33,161 nt of DNA, from the NCBI GenBank assembly GCA_017463325.1, contig JAFTPK010000022.1, positions 1-33,161 of the forward strand, given 5' to 3'. The translations under genes were made by a program, and so were the position numbers. A model generated the notes under the pieces. That model saw nothing but the letters and a program-made list of their open reading frames with translations. It made no database searches and had not been told where the DNA came from. Below, one piece after another: positions 17,584 to 26,197 of this stretch. Origin of the DNA: Clostridia bacterium (lineage in GTDB: Bacteria; Bacillota; Clostridia; Christensenellales; Borkfalkiaceae). Each line of letters opens with the position of its first letter. Position 1 is the first letter of the stretch.

Positions 17584-17637
17584 TGATTACGGAATGGGTT
17601 AAACCTAATTTTGAGCTACGTAATGTCTAAAAAAAAG

Positions 17638-17661
17638 AAAACGGCGATAAGCCGTTTTTTT
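17638..17661. terminator. Shared bidirectional terminator
   Basis: AAAACGGC (17638-17645), GATAA and GCCGTTTT (17651-17658), with T tract on + and A-rich flank giving a T tract on -. It sits between two convergent genes and overlaps the last bases of the phosphopantetheinyl transferase gene. Confidence 0.8.
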
Positions 17662-18259
17662 AATGCAAAATTCGTATTTTAGGAATAGTCTTGCTTTCGG
17701 TGGATACGGACACGGTATAGCGTTTTTTGTTTATTTCTAAAATTTCCGTGTGTGTTTGGCTTTGAAAAAGCAGAGGCAAAGCGGGGAAAAATGCAGGCAG
17801 ATCGAGCCGTTTGAAAGTACTCTCTCTCTCCGTCCATTTGCGTGTGAAATAGTCCGCCTTTTCCTTTTTGGGCAGGGCGGCGTATTCTATAAGTTCCCGA
17901 GGACTCAGGATTTTTTTGGCGACGGTTTCCGTTTTGGGAGGGCGTACCCGTTGTACGTCCACGCCCACCTCCTCTTGGGAGAGAGCGACGCAAAGCAAGC
18001 CGTCTGAGTGCGCGAGGGAAAAGGCAAAGCCGTCACATTTCCATTTCCCGTTTTTCGAGCGGGAAAAGGTGAATTCATCAAGGCTTTTTTGAAAGGTATC
18101 GTTGACCGCCTGCTCTAAAAGTTTCCAGACGAAATATTTTTCCCGCCTCGTTTTCTCACCCCCGCAAGCGCGCACTTCTTCGTCGCGGGATTTGGGGTAT
18201 AGCTCGTCGCTCGGCACCGTGTTCGGTAGAGAGGCGAGGTAAATCAAAGGAGTATCCAT
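17660..18259 (-). CDS. Sfp-type 4'-phosphopantetheinyl transferase
   Basis: A 199-residue enzyme that would transfer phosphopantetheine from CoA to a carrier-protein serine. Motifs: FSLAHSDG (80-87), GVDVQ with Mg ligand Asp101 (the second acidic position is Gln103, as in a known subgroup) and KWTERESTFK (141-150) with Glu146 and Lys150. I choose the ATG at 18259: the upstream alternative is a TTG at 18283 lying within the promoter, and no ribosome-binding site precedes either. The -10 box lies 6 bp before this ATG, so the transcript looks leaderless. No carrier-protein, PKS or NRPS genes are nearby, so its client is unknown; it may serve the fatty-acid carrier protein. Confidence 0.88.
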   Translation of the reverse strand: MDTPLIYLASLPNTVPSDELYPKSRDEEVRACGGEKTRREKYFVWKLLEQAVNDTFQKSLDEFTFSRSKNGKWKCDGFAFSLAHSDGLLCVALSQEEVGVDVQRVRPPKTETVAKKILSPRELIEYAALPKKEKADYFTRKWTERESTFKRLDLPAFFPALPLLFQSQTHTEILEINKKRYTVSVSTESKTIPKIRILH

Positions 18260-18265
18260 AGCGGT

Positions 18266-18294
18266 ATTATAGCATAGTGGCAAAAAAAATTCAA
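18266..18294 (-). promoter_or_regulatory. Promoter of the phosphopantetheinyl transferase gene
   Basis: On the - strand TTGAAT (complement of 18289-18294), 17 bp and TATAAT (complement of 18266-18271). The expected start, about 7 nt downstream, coincides with the ATG at 18259. Confidence 0.75.
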
Positions 18295-18356
18295 CAAAAA
18301 AAGTGAAATTTACAAAACTTTAACGAAAAAACGGCGATTTGGCAATATTCGTCTTG

Positions 18357-18362
18357 TATAAT
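18357..18362 (+). promoter_or_regulatory. Probable -10 box for the small membrane protein gene
   Basis: TATAAT at 18357-18362 with no convincing -35 at 17 bp (GCGATT). The expected leader of about 25 nt includes AAAAGGAG before the ATG. Confidence 0.5.
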
Positions 18363-18393
18363 ATGGCTACAAAACGAAAAGGAGAATATAATT

Positions 18394-18756
18394 ATGGTAA
18401 ACGAAAAAGAAAGAAAAGCGGTGGAAAACATTCAAAAGGCATACACGGAGAAAAAAATGACGAAGCTTGACGAGCTTCGTGCGCTCGATCAAAGTATAAG
18501 ACGTCCTGCAAACGTATTCGCGTACGTTTTTGGGGGGCTTGGTTCGCTCGTTCTTGGCGGGGGGATGAGCTTACTTATGACAGAGGCGGGTTCGGTGTTC
18601 GGCGCGGCGGCTTTTCCCGTTGGGCTAGCTTTGGGGATTGTAGGTCTTGCGGCGGTATCGGTGAATTATTTCCTGTATAAGGCGATCTTGGAACGCTCGA
18701 AAAAGAAACACGCGGCCGAGGTTTTTGCGCTTGGGAAAGAAATTCTCGGGGAATAA
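18394..18756 (+). CDS. Small two-helix membrane protein, conserved hypothetical
   Basis: A 120-residue protein with a charged N-terminal helix (1-35), two Gly-rich membrane segments (about 41-62 and 72-96) and a basic C-terminal tail (RSKKKHAAEV). It resembles a family of short clostridial membrane proteins of unknown function that databases sometimes mislabel as dihydropteridine reductase; I see no cofactor motif. It has its own -10 box, an AAAAGGAG ribosome-binding site and a terminator, so it is monocistronic. No role is suggested by its neighbours. Confidence 0.85.
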   Translation: MVNEKERKAVENIQKAYTEKKMTKLDELRALDQSIRRPANVFAYVFGGLGSLVLGGGMSLLMTEAGSVFGAAAFPVGLALGIVGLAAVSVNYFLYKAILERSKKKHAAEVFALGKEILGE

Positions 18757-18770
18757 GTCAAAAACAAAAA

Positions 18771-18797
18771 AACACGGAAAAGTTTCCGTGTTTTTTT
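18771..18797 (+). terminator. Terminator of the small membrane protein gene
   Basis: AACACGGAAA (18771-18780) pairs with TTTCCGTGTT (18783-18792), and the run of seven T is at 18791-18797. Confidence 0.85.
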
Positions 18798-18816
18798 GTT
18801 TTTGGCGGTAAAAGCT

Positions 18817-18845
18817 TTGCCAAAAAAAATTGTTTGTAGTATAAT
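18817..18845 (+). promoter_or_regulatory. Promoter of the MFS transporter gene
   Basis: TTGCCA (18817-18822), 17 bp and TATAAT (18840-18845). The leader is about 22 nt. Confidence 0.8.
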
Positions 18846-18873
18846 AGAGAAAGTTTTTTAGGAAGTGATAGTT

Positions 18874-20052
18874 ATGGCAAAACTTAGCTACAAGCATACG
18901 ATCGTCGCCTGCCTTCTTGCAGGCGTTTCACAGGCGCTTATTGTCAATTTCGCCCCTCTTTTGTTCGTCACCTTTCAAGCTACCTACGGCTTGACCGCAA
19001 TGCAGGTGACTTCTCTTATCACCGTCAATTTCACGTTGCAGCTGCTTACCGATCTTTTGGCATCCAAATTCGCGCCTAAGCTCGGCGTAAAAAACTGTCT
19101 TGTGGCGGCGCATATTCTTTGTGCGTTGGGGCTTGCGCTGATGCCCGTGCTCCCGAAATTTCTCCCGCCCTTTCTCGGGCTTGTGCTCGCCGTGCTGTTA
19201 TACGGCGTGGGCGGTGGCTTGATCGAGGTGCTTACAAGCCCGACGGTGGAGGCGTGTCCCACCAAAAATAAAGAGGGTATGATGAGCCTTTTACATTCCT
19301 TTTATTGTTGGGGGGTGACGTTCGTCGTGCTTGTTAGTACGCTGTTTTTCTTCCTTTGCGGGGTGAAAAACTGGGCGGTTTTGTCTTGGTTGTGGGCGCT
19401 TTTACCTGCCGCAAACGCCGTCTATTTTCTCTTCGTTCCCGTGTATACCATGGATACGGCGGAAAGCGAAAAGAAAGGGGGCATGTCCTTGTTTAAGCAG
19501 GGAAGCTTTTTGATTTTGTTCGCTATGATGATCTGCGCGGGCGCAGCGGAAATTTCCGTAGCGCAATGGGTTTCCGCGCTTACCGAAACGGGGCTTGGCG
19601 TCGATAAAACCATGGGGGATTTGATCGGTACCTGCGGCTTTGCCGTTATGATGGGGCTTGCCAGGGCTATCCACGGAAAGCTGAGCGAACGGCTGCCTAT
19701 AAAACCAACGCTGATCGGTTGCGCGCTACTTTGCGTCGTCGGGTATTTAATGATCGGACTTTCCCCTGTACCCATCGTGGGATTGATCGGGTGCGCTGTA
19801 TGCGGATTTGCCGTGGGGATCTTTTGGCCGGGTACTCTTTCGTTGGCGGCGCGCCGTATTCCCGCGGGCGGTACGGCAATGTTTGCCTTTCTTGCCGTCG
19901 CGGGTGACCTCGGTTGTACGACAGGGCCAACCCTCGTCGGGGCTATTTCGGGAGGGATCGACGGCTTGCAAACGGGCGTTCTTGTAGCAATCATTTTCCC
20001 TGTAATGCTTTTCCTTCTCACTTTGTTTACGGGAAAAAAGGAGAAAAATTAA
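18874..20052 (+). CDS. MFS transporter, 12-helix sugar-porter-like
   Basis: A 392-residue protein (from the ATG at 18874; a GTG at 18865 overlaps the region needed for the AGGAAG ribosome-binding site, so I prefer the ATG). About 12 hydrophobic segments are visible, with a basic loop between helices 6 and 7 (SEKKGG). Helix 4-5 contains GVGGGLIEVLTSPTVEAC and HSFYCWG, reminiscent of the FucP/fucose-mannose-like branch of the MFS. The substrate is not certain. It has its own promoter and converges on the AraC gene. The upstream ManA-ROK enzyme would suit a hexose importer, but they are separated by other units. Confidence 0.88.
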   Translation: MAKLSYKHTIVACLLAGVSQALIVNFAPLLFVTFQATYGLTAMQVTSLITVNFTLQLLTDLLASKFAPKLGVKNCLVAAHILCALGLALMPVLPKFLPPFLGLVLAVLLYGVGGGLIEVLTSPTVEACPTKNKEGMMSLLHSFYCWGVTFVVLVSTLFFFLCGVKNWAVLSWLWALLPAANAVYFLFVPVYTMDTAESEKKGGMSLFKQGSFLILFAMMICAGAAEISVAQWVSALTETGLGVDKTMGDLIGTCGFAVMMGLARAIHGKLSERLPIKPTLIGCALLCVVGYLMIGLSPVPIVGLIGCAVCGFAVGIFWPGTLSLAARRIPAGGTAMFAFLAVAGDLGCTTGPTLVGAISGGIDGLQTGVLVAIIFPVMLFLLTLFTGKKEKN

Positions 20053-20060
20053 AACTTTTG

Positions 20061-20966
20061 TTATTTTTCGTCTAGCTTTTTCTTGATGGTGTGGAGATAT
20101 TCGGTGGGGGTCAGGTGTACGTATTTTTTGAATAGAGCGGTGAGATAGTGCACGGAAGAAACGTTGAGAAGAGCGGCGATCTGCGTTAATGTACAGGAAT
20201 TTTCTCTAAGGAGAGTTTTCGTATATTCTACTCGTAGGGTGTTTACGTGGTCGATAATCGTTTTTCCATACAACCGTTTGAATTCTCTTGACAACGTGGT
20301 CTTGTTTGTGCCGAAAAGAAAGCACAGCTCGTCCACGTTGATTTTTTGCGTAAAATTATCGTCGAGGTATTTTTTGACCTCCTCCATGTGCAGCTCGTCG
20401 ATCTTTTTGATTTCCGTTTGCTTTGCCGCCTCCGTTTGTGGACGCGACGCGTTTCCGTTTTCAAGACCGCGTAAACATTTAATCAGAAAGACCTGTAAAA
20501 GATTTTTAATAAGCTGATCGGCGCCGAACGAAAATTCCTCTCGCTTTTTCATGTCTTTCAAGTTGGGTACGTCGTAGGGCGGAAGATACACCGTTCTTGC
20601 CTCCTTAATAATTTCAGCTAACATCTTTTGCAGTTCGTTGGAGAGTTGGAGAGGGGAATAGGTGAGAGCGTCTATTTTTTCGCTGGTACATTCAAAGCCG
20701 ATAATAATTACGTTGGGCGCGCCCTTTTCGTTGCAAACGAGGGCGTGCTTTTCGTTTTCTCCATGGACGATCATTTGTCCTTGTTTTAAAAGCCCTGCGT
20801 AGTGCTCGGCCTCAATATTGATGCTACCGCTATCAACGTATAAAAGCTCGCAAAAAGGGTGGCTGTCGCCCGCTGTTTGGTAGTTAGGTGTGAACTCGAA
20901 ATAATGAATGTTGGCAAGCCGCTTTACGGTGATTTCTTCTCGAAAGGGTTTTAATACAAAATCCAT
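20061..20966 (-). CDS. AraC-family transcription regulator
   Basis: A 301-residue regulator. Residues 20-110 look like an AraC-type cupin sensor (HPFCELLYVDSGSINIEAE...LLKQGQMIVHGENEKHAL). A variable middle follows, and the two helix-turn-helix motifs lie at about 205-295 (INVDELCFLFGTNKTTLSREFKRLYG and LTQIAALLNVSSVHYLTALFKKYVHLTP). It is divergent from the GH78 rhamnosidase gene with a 237-bp start-to-start gap carrying repeats next to both promoters. It most likely activates the rhamnosidase operon in response to a sugar and may repress itself. GAGG precedes the start. Confidence 0.92.
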   Translation of the reverse strand: MDFVLKPFREEITVKRLANIHYFEFTPNYQTAGDSHPFCELLYVDSGSINIEAEHYAGLLKQGQMIVHGENEKHALVCNEKGAPNVIIIGFECTSEKIDALTYSPLQLSNELQKMLAEIIKEARTVYLPPYDVPNLKDMKKREEFSFGADQLIKNLLQVFLIKCLRGLENGNASRPQTEAAKQTEIKKIDELHMEEVKKYLDDNFTQKINVDELCFLFGTNKTTLSREFKRLYGKTIIDHVNTLRVEYTKTLLRENSCTLTQIAALLNVSSVHYLTALFKKYVHLTPTEYLHTIKKKLDEK

Positions 20967-20981
20967 AAAGACCTCAAAATT

Positions 20982-20995
20982 GAAAATATATTTTC
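20982..20995. promoter_or_regulatory. 14-bp palindrome at the araC-type gene start, candidate operator
   Basis: GAAAATATATTTTC is a perfect palindrome overlapping the predicted transcription start (about 20992) of the - strand regulator. This is a plausible autoregulation site. Confidence 0.45.
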
Positions 20996-20998
20996 TTT

Positions 20999-21027
20999 AT
21001 TATACCATGTGAAAATTCTTTTTGCAA
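20999..21027 (-). promoter_or_regulatory. Promoter of the AraC-family gene at 20966
   Basis: On the - strand TTGCAA (complement of 21022-21027), 17 bp and TATAAT (complement of 20999-21004). The same hexamers and spacing occur at the MFS operon promoter at 29477-29505. Confidence 0.75.
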
Positions 21028-21083
21028 GCGTGCGGCGTTTTTTTATGAAAAAATTAGGAAAAAATTAAAAAAAGAAAAAAATG

Positions 21084-21116
21084 GTCATAAATTCAATATT
21101 TTTAGTCAATATTTTC
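21084..21116 (+). promoter_or_regulatory. Candidate AraC-type operator upstream of the rhamnosidase gene
   Basis: GTCATAAATTC (from 21084) and GTCAATATTTTC (from 21105) start exactly 21 bp apart, and the second ends 3 bp before the -35 box. In addition TCAATATTTT occurs twice (21093-21102 and 21106-21115). The AT-rich composition makes chance similarity possible. Confidence 0.4.
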
Positions 21117-21118
21117 TC

Positions 21119-21147
21119 TTGAAATAAAAAAAGATTTATGATAAACT
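21119..21147 (+). promoter_or_regulatory. Promoter of the GH78 operon
   Basis: TTGAAA (21119-21124), 17 bp and TAAACT (21142-21147). The weak -10 suits an activator-dependent promoter. Confidence 0.55.
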
Positions 21148-21203
21148 ATAAACGAGAGAATTTGCGGACGAAAACCGCAAGGAAAAACAAGAGGAAAAAA
21201 GAG

Positions 21204-23420
21204 ATGGATTTTGAGAATTTTTTTGAAAAAGCAGAGTACGTTTCGGCAAGCGGGGAATATTATTTTCCGTACGTTAGAAAAAGCTTTTACATAGAAAAAG
21301 TAATTAAAAAAGCGACGCTGTTCGTCAGTATTCTCGGGTTTGGCGAGGTGTACGTCAACGGTGAAAGGCTTAACGAGGAATTATACGTTAGCACCTATTC
21401 GCAATATAATAAGCAATTTCCGTCGGACGCCAACGCGCTTGAAGACGAAGCGTTTTTTGGCGACGAGGTGGATTACACCATTTACGTCACCTCCTACGAC
21501 GCGACGTCTGCGTTAAAACAGGGAAAAAACGCGGTGGGCTTTCTTGTGGCAGGAGGTTGGTACCGTTCGGGCAAGGATATGTACGGCAATTTCCGTAACT
21601 ACGGAAAAACGGGCGTGTGTTTTCGCTTGGTAATCGAAACCGAGGACGGGGAAAAAACAGAGGTCGTTTCGGACATGGGTTGCCGTTTTTATGAAAGTTT
21701 TCTTCTTGAAGGCGGGATTTTTCACGAGGAACAGGACGAACGTAAGGAGATTGTGGAGTTTGCCTCCGCGGACTATGACGATCGGGCTTGGCACGCGGTG
21801 GAAATTTTAAAAAGGCCGCAGGCGAAGTATTTGCCGTTGGATTGTCCCGTGAATAAGGTGATCCGCGAAGTAGAGGCAAAGCTTGTCAAACAGGGCAAAA
21901 ACTATAAAATTTTCGATATGGGTGAAAATTTGACGGGGGTGCCCGTGATCCTTTCTTCGGGGAAAGTAGGAGATAAGATCGTTTGTCGCTATTCGGAGGA
22001 AATTCTTGACGGTGGCGAGCTTAATCCCAAGAACGTTTTTGCACAGGAAACGACCTTTATTACGGACGGACGAAAGGAACATAAGCTCCGTTTTACGTGG
22101 CACGGTTTCCGCTATGTACAAATTTCAAGCGAACAAGGGGACGAGGGGCTTGACTGCAAGCGTTGTAAGGTCGTACACGCGGACGTTAGGAATACCTCCG
22201 AGTTTGAGAGCGATAGCGAAATGCTCAACTGGTTGTATAAGGCGTACGAGCGTACGCAGCTTTGTAACTATCAATGCGGCGTGCCCACCGATTGTCCGCA
22301 GATCGAACGAAAGGGCTATACGGGTGACGGGCAATTGCTTTGCGAGCTGGGTATGACCATGTTTGACGCCAAGCGGCTTTATAAAAAATGGTTGCGCGAT
22401 ATTTTTGACAGCCAAGATCAAAAAAGTGGTTTCGTTCAATACACGGCCCCTTGCTTTATCGGTTGCGCGGGTGGTCCGGGCGGGTGGAGCGTCGCGATTA
22501 TTACCGTGCCTTACGCCTACTATAAGGCTTACGGAGAGATTGAGGTGTTAAAGGAAGCCTATCCATACATGAAAAAATATGTTGGGTTTATGCGCGATCA
22601 TATGCCCTGCGATTTGATTATTTATAAAAACAGGGAATGTCTGGGCGACTGGAATGCCCCCGGGCGGGAATTGATCCCCTCCCGCTTTGCGAATACCTGT
22701 ATGTTTGTTGCCGCGTTGGAAAAGCTTATCAAAATCGCGTGTGTGCTTGGAAAAGAAGAAGACGTCGCTGGCTATAAACAGACGATAGATCGTTGTAAAA
22801 AGGCGATCGACGACGCGTTTTTTGACGAGAATACGGGCGATTACTGTTGGGGGGAACAGGCGGCGAACGCCTTTGCGCTTAGGATCGGCCTTGGCGACGA
22901 ACGAACGAAAAAGAATTTGGCTGCACGCTATCGGGAACTGAAACGGTTTGATACGGGCATTTTCGGCACCCGCTATCTTGTAGAGGAGCTGATAAAGCTT
23001 GGAGAAACGGACGTTGTTTACGGGTTGCTGGATTCGGACGATTTTGCCTCGTATAAAACTTGGAAAAAAGAGGGGGCGACGACCCTGCAAGAGGCGTGGA
23101 AATACGGTCGAAGCCACAATCATCCCATGTTTGGTTCGCCCGTGCTTACCTATTTTACGGATATACTTGGAATTAAGCAGACGGAGGAGAGCGCGGGGTA
23201 TCGTGAGATCGTCATTGCGCCGCAAGTTTTCTCTGCTTTGAAAAGGGTGCGGGGCAGTATTTTGACGGAGCGGGGTAGAATTGCCGTGGCGTACGAGGAT
23301 ACGCCGTGCGGTAGAAAATTTACGGTGACGATCCCTGAGGGAGTGCGCGCGAAATTTTCTTTTGCAGGGGTGAAAAAAGAATTGCCCTGTGGAAAAACTG
23401 AGGTGGTTGTAGCATTATGA
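21204..23420 (+). CDS. GH78 alpha-L-rhamnosidase
   Basis: A 738-residue cytoplasmic enzyme that would release terminal alpha-L-rhamnose. I use the ATG at 21204 (AGAGGA upstream); the earlier ATG at 21138 overlaps the promoter and encodes a Lys/Arg-rich stretch. An N-terminal beta-sandwich (about 10-240, GEVYVNGERLNEE) precedes the (alpha/alpha)6 barrel (about 330-660) and a C-terminal beta-domain. Family motifs: PTDCPQIERKGYTGD with putative general acid Glu368 and Asp375, GDW in CLGDWNAPG, TTLQEAW with putative base Glu630, and SHNHPMFGS. The next gene overlaps by 4 bp (ATGA). Rhamnose release suits pectin (rhamnogalacturonan) or plant glycosides. Confidence 0.93.
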   Translation: MDFENFFEKAEYVSASGEYYFPYVRKSFYIEKVIKKATLFVSILGFGEVYVNGERLNEELYVSTYSQYNKQFPSDANALEDEAFFGDEVDYTIYVTSYDATSALKQGKNAVGFLVAGGWYRSGKDMYGNFRNYGKTGVCFRLVIETEDGEKTEVVSDMGCRFYESFLLEGGIFHEEQDERKEIVEFASADYDDRAWHAVEILKRPQAKYLPLDCPVNKVIREVEAKLVKQGKNYKIFDMGENLTGVPVILSSGKVGDKIVCRYSEEILDGGELNPKNVFAQETTFITDGRKEHKLRFTWHGFRYVQISSEQGDEGLDCKRCKVVHADVRNTSEFESDSEMLNWLYKAYERTQLCNYQCGVPTDCPQIERKGYTGDGQLLCELGMTMFDAKRLYKKWLRDIFDSQDQKSGFVQYTAPCFIGCAGGPGGWSVAIITVPYAYYKAYGEIEVLKEAYPYMKKYVGFMRDHMPCDLIIYKNRECLGDWNAPGRELIPSRFANTCMFVAALEKLIKIACVLGKEEDVAGYKQTIDRCKKAIDDAFFDENTGDYCWGEQAANAFALRIGLGDERTKKNLAARYRELKRFDTGIFGTRYLVEELIKLGETDVVYGLLDSDDFASYKTWKKEGATTLQEAWKYGRSHNHPMFGSPVLTYFTDILGIKQTEESAGYREIVIAPQVFSALKRVRGSILTERGRIAVAYEDTPCGRKFTVTIPEGVRAKFSFAGVKKELPCGKTEVVVAL

Positions 23421-26146
23421 AAAGGCAGAATTTGATTGACGATTATTTTGAAAAACAGCCGCCCAAACGGTTTGAGGCGGATTTACGCGTGTACACGACG
23501 CCTACCGTACGTTTTCGCGGCGCAGCCGTTGGTGAAATTGCTTTTCGTGGCGGCTATCTGATCAAAGGCGAGTTTGCAGGCGAGGCAGCCTTGGCGACGC
23601 TTTGGGAGGACTTTGAAGAATTTCTTTCCAAAAACGGTCTTGGCGGCGACGGTTACGCCGTGGAGCTTGTGAAAACGGCGGGGTATCAAAAGGAAGAATT
23701 TACTTTATCGGTAAAGGAAGACGGTTGCAAAATACTGGCGGCGGAAAAGGAGGGGATCAGGCGGGGCTTGATCCGTTTGGAAGACCTTTTGTTGCAGGGT
23801 GGCGGCAATATAAAAATCGGGGAAAGACACGAAAAAGCGGTGATTACACGCCGTATTTCCCGTTGCTTTTTCTCGCCCACCAACCGCCCGCCGAAGAACG
23901 GCGCGGAGCTTTCGGACGACGTTGATTATTACCCCGACGGGTATTTACGGCGGCTTATGCACGACGGGATTAATGCGATTTGGATCTATTCTTCTTTTGA
24001 TGAATTGCTTACTTCCTCGTATATTCCCGAATTTGGCAAGGGAAGTGAAAAGCGGATTGCAAAGCTGAATAGAACGATTGAGAAATGCGCCCGTTACGGG
24101 ATCGAGGTGTTTGTGTTTGCACTCGAACCTATTTCTCTCAATAACTTAACCGTAGAAAAAAATCACCCTGGAATTCTGCAAAAATATCCGCAAGTTCACG
24201 GCAACGTTTTTCTCGACCGTTTGACGGGGGAAAAAGGAGTGGCGTTTTGTACGTACACCGAATTTGGGAAAGGGTATTGCTATGAAGCGATGGAAAAGCT
24301 GTTTACGCTTGCGCCCGATCTTGGTGGGTATATGAGCATCACGCAAGGGGAGCGTCTTACGAGCTGTTCTACCGTCTTTGAAAACGAGGAAGGGGAGTGG
24401 ACGAATACCTGCCCCCATTGTTCAATGTATTCCAAGCCCGAGATCTTGGCGCAAAAGGTAGAGGTTTTACGCGAGGGAATGCGACGGGTAAAGCCGAGCG
24501 CTGAGTTTATTAGTTGGACGTACGAGCACCGTTTTTGGGAGGAGGACGCTATTCGCGAGTACGTAAAAAAAGCACCCGCTGACGTGGCGCTTATGCAAAA
24601 TTTTGAGGATAACGGTAGGGCAATTCAACTTGGGAAAAAACGAGTGGCAATGGACTACTGGCTCTCCTACGACGGTCCCTCGGAAATGTTTACGGCGACG
24701 GCAGACGCCGCGAAACAAGAGGGAAAGACAGCGTATGCGAAAATGCAAATCTGTTGCTCGCACGAGCTTGCGAGCGTGCCTTATATACCCGTGCCCGGGC
24801 TGATTTACGATAAGCTGACGAGGGCGAAAGCACTTGGCGTGACTGGGATCATGGAAAGCTGGTATTTCGGGAATTATCCCTGTTTGATGAGTAAGGCGGC
24901 AGAGCTGCTTTCGCGCGACCGTGTTTATCGGGATAAAGCGGAGTTTTTAAAAGAGCTTGCAGGTCTTTACTATGCGGAGGATGAAAAAGAACGGGTTGTT
25001 TCCGCATGGGAGCTGTTTGAGGAAGGGTACCGTCAGTATCCGATCAACGTTGCGTTCAGCTATTACGGACCTATGCACGACGGGGTTGTTTGGGAGCTTG
25101 CGTTGGAGCCGAAGAACTTTTCCTTGCCTCGTTCTTGGCTTTTGACGGATAAGACGGACGGCGACCGCATCGGCGAGTGTCTGTTTGGCGGACATACCGT
25201 AGAGGAAGCGGTGACGCTGTTTGAAAATATGCGCGGGCTTTGGAAACGCGGCTGTGAAATTCTTTCCACTTTAAAGGGGTGGGAGGAAAATGCAAACGAG
25301 CAATTCACCGTTGTAAAAGCAATCGGGGTTTTGGTGGAAAGCGCGAAGAATATTTTACGCTTTTATCAGCTTAGAAACGAGCTTGGTTATCAAAGAGTGG
25401 GGGGCATGGCTGCGTTGAACGAGCTTCGCGCTATCGTTAATGCAGAGATTGAAAACAGCCGTAAAATGATTGCTCTTTGTGAAAAGGATAACCGTCTTGG
25501 GTACCACTCCGAGGCGGAGGGGTATAAATTTTTCCCTGAAAAACTCCAAGCAAGAATTATTTCGCTGCAAAGGCTTTTAGAAACGGAGTTTGTGCGTACG
25601 GAAAAGCGAATCGCCTCAGGCAAGGCACCGCTTGGCTATTACCTCGGGGAGGAGATTGACTCGAAGTCTTACGAGGCGGGAACTGCCTTAGAAAACGGGG
25701 AGTGGGCGACGCTTTCGGATGGTCTTTCAAAATTCCGTCTTGCCGTGGACGAGCAGACGTTAAAGGTAGAATTTTTCAGCGAGAAAAAGACGGATTTTGT
25801 GCTTTGCGGAGAGTTTGAGATAGGGTTTCCGTCCTCGGCGATCCTTTTTAAGAACGACGGCAGAAAGCGTATGCACAGGGATACGCGCAGTCATCAGTCG
25901 ATCAATGACGAGAGGGTGATAGAGGAAATGGCGAAATGGCGGGTGAATTGCCATTCGGAGGGGGAACAAACTCACCTCACGGTTGAAGCGGATCGGTCGG
26001 TGATCGGGCTTAAAAACGTTCCGTTCAAGCTGATGATTAAAACGACGGACAGGGCAAGCTGGTGCTTGGACGAAATGCCCGTGTACACGCTTGCGAAATC
26101 CATTCTTTCCCCTGCGGATTTTGGCTGGGTATTTTGTAAGAAATAA
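23417..26146 (+). CDS. Large GH20-like glycosidase-superfamily protein
   Basis: A 909-residue protein translationally coupled to the rhamnosidase by an ATGA overlap, without a signal peptide. Residues 60-150 resemble the GH20b-type domain preceding the barrel (AAEKEGIRRGLIRLEDLLL). A TIM-barrel-like region spans about 155-500 (DGINAIWIYSSFDELL, YGIEVFVFALEP, MSITQGERLTSC, NTCPHCSMYSK), followed by a helical section (530-780) and a beta-rich C-terminus. The Cys-x-x-Cys segment recalls DUF4838 proteins, also present in the 8490-11684 ORF. It probably trims the same rhamnose-containing glycan, but no specific activity can be read; catalytic residues were not identified with confidence. Confidence 0.8.
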   Translation: MKRQNLIDDYFEKQPPKRFEADLRVYTTPTVRFRGAAVGEIAFRGGYLIKGEFAGEAALATLWEDFEEFLSKNGLGGDGYAVELVKTAGYQKEEFTLSVKEDGCKILAAEKEGIRRGLIRLEDLLLQGGGNIKIGERHEKAVITRRISRCFFSPTNRPPKNGAELSDDVDYYPDGYLRRLMHDGINAIWIYSSFDELLTSSYIPEFGKGSEKRIAKLNRTIEKCARYGIEVFVFALEPISLNNLTVEKNHPGILQKYPQVHGNVFLDRLTGEKGVAFCTYTEFGKGYCYEAMEKLFTLAPDLGGYMSITQGERLTSCSTVFENEEGEWTNTCPHCSMYSKPEILAQKVEVLREGMRRVKPSAEFISWTYEHRFWEEDAIREYVKKAPADVALMQNFEDNGRAIQLGKKRVAMDYWLSYDGPSEMFTATADAAKQEGKTAYAKMQICCSHELASVPYIPVPGLIYDKLTRAKALGVTGIMESWYFGNYPCLMSKAAELLSRDRVYRDKAEFLKELAGLYYAEDEKERVVSAWELFEEGYRQYPINVAFSYYGPMHDGVVWELALEPKNFSLPRSWLLTDKTDGDRIGECLFGGHTVEEAVTLFENMRGLWKRGCEILSTLKGWEENANEQFTVVKAIGVLVESAKNILRFYQLRNELGYQRVGGMAALNELRAIVNAEIENSRKMIALCEKDNRLGYHSEAEGYKFFPEKLQARIISLQRLLETEFVRTEKRIASGKAPLGYYLGEEIDSKSYEAGTALENGEWATLSDGLSKFRLAVDEQTLKVEFFSEKKTDFVLCGEFEIGFPSSAILFKNDGRKRMHRDTRSHQSINDERVIEEMAKWRVNCHSEGEQTHLTVEADRSVIGLKNVPFKLMIKTTDRASWCLDEMPVYTLAKSILSPADFGWVFCKK

Positions 26147-26182
26147 AAAAAATTGCGTCGCTTTTTAGCGGCGCAATTTTTT
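26147..26182 (+). terminator. Terminator of the GH78 operon, possibly bidirectional
   Basis: AAAAAATTGCGTCGC pairs with GCGGCGCAATTTTTT around TTTTTA. It ends the + strand operon and faces the 3' end of the - strand esterase gene, for which it could also work. Confidence 0.85.
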
Positions 26183-26197
26183 TGAAAAGCAAGTAAA

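Noticed and set aside
21137..21142. TATGAT as -10 of the rhamnosidase promoter
   Set aside because: Spacing to TTGAAA is only 12 bp; TAAACT at 17 bp is better placed.
22548..23225. 225-codon - strand ORF within the rhamnosidase gene
   Set aside because: Antisense shadow of catalytic GH78 motifs.
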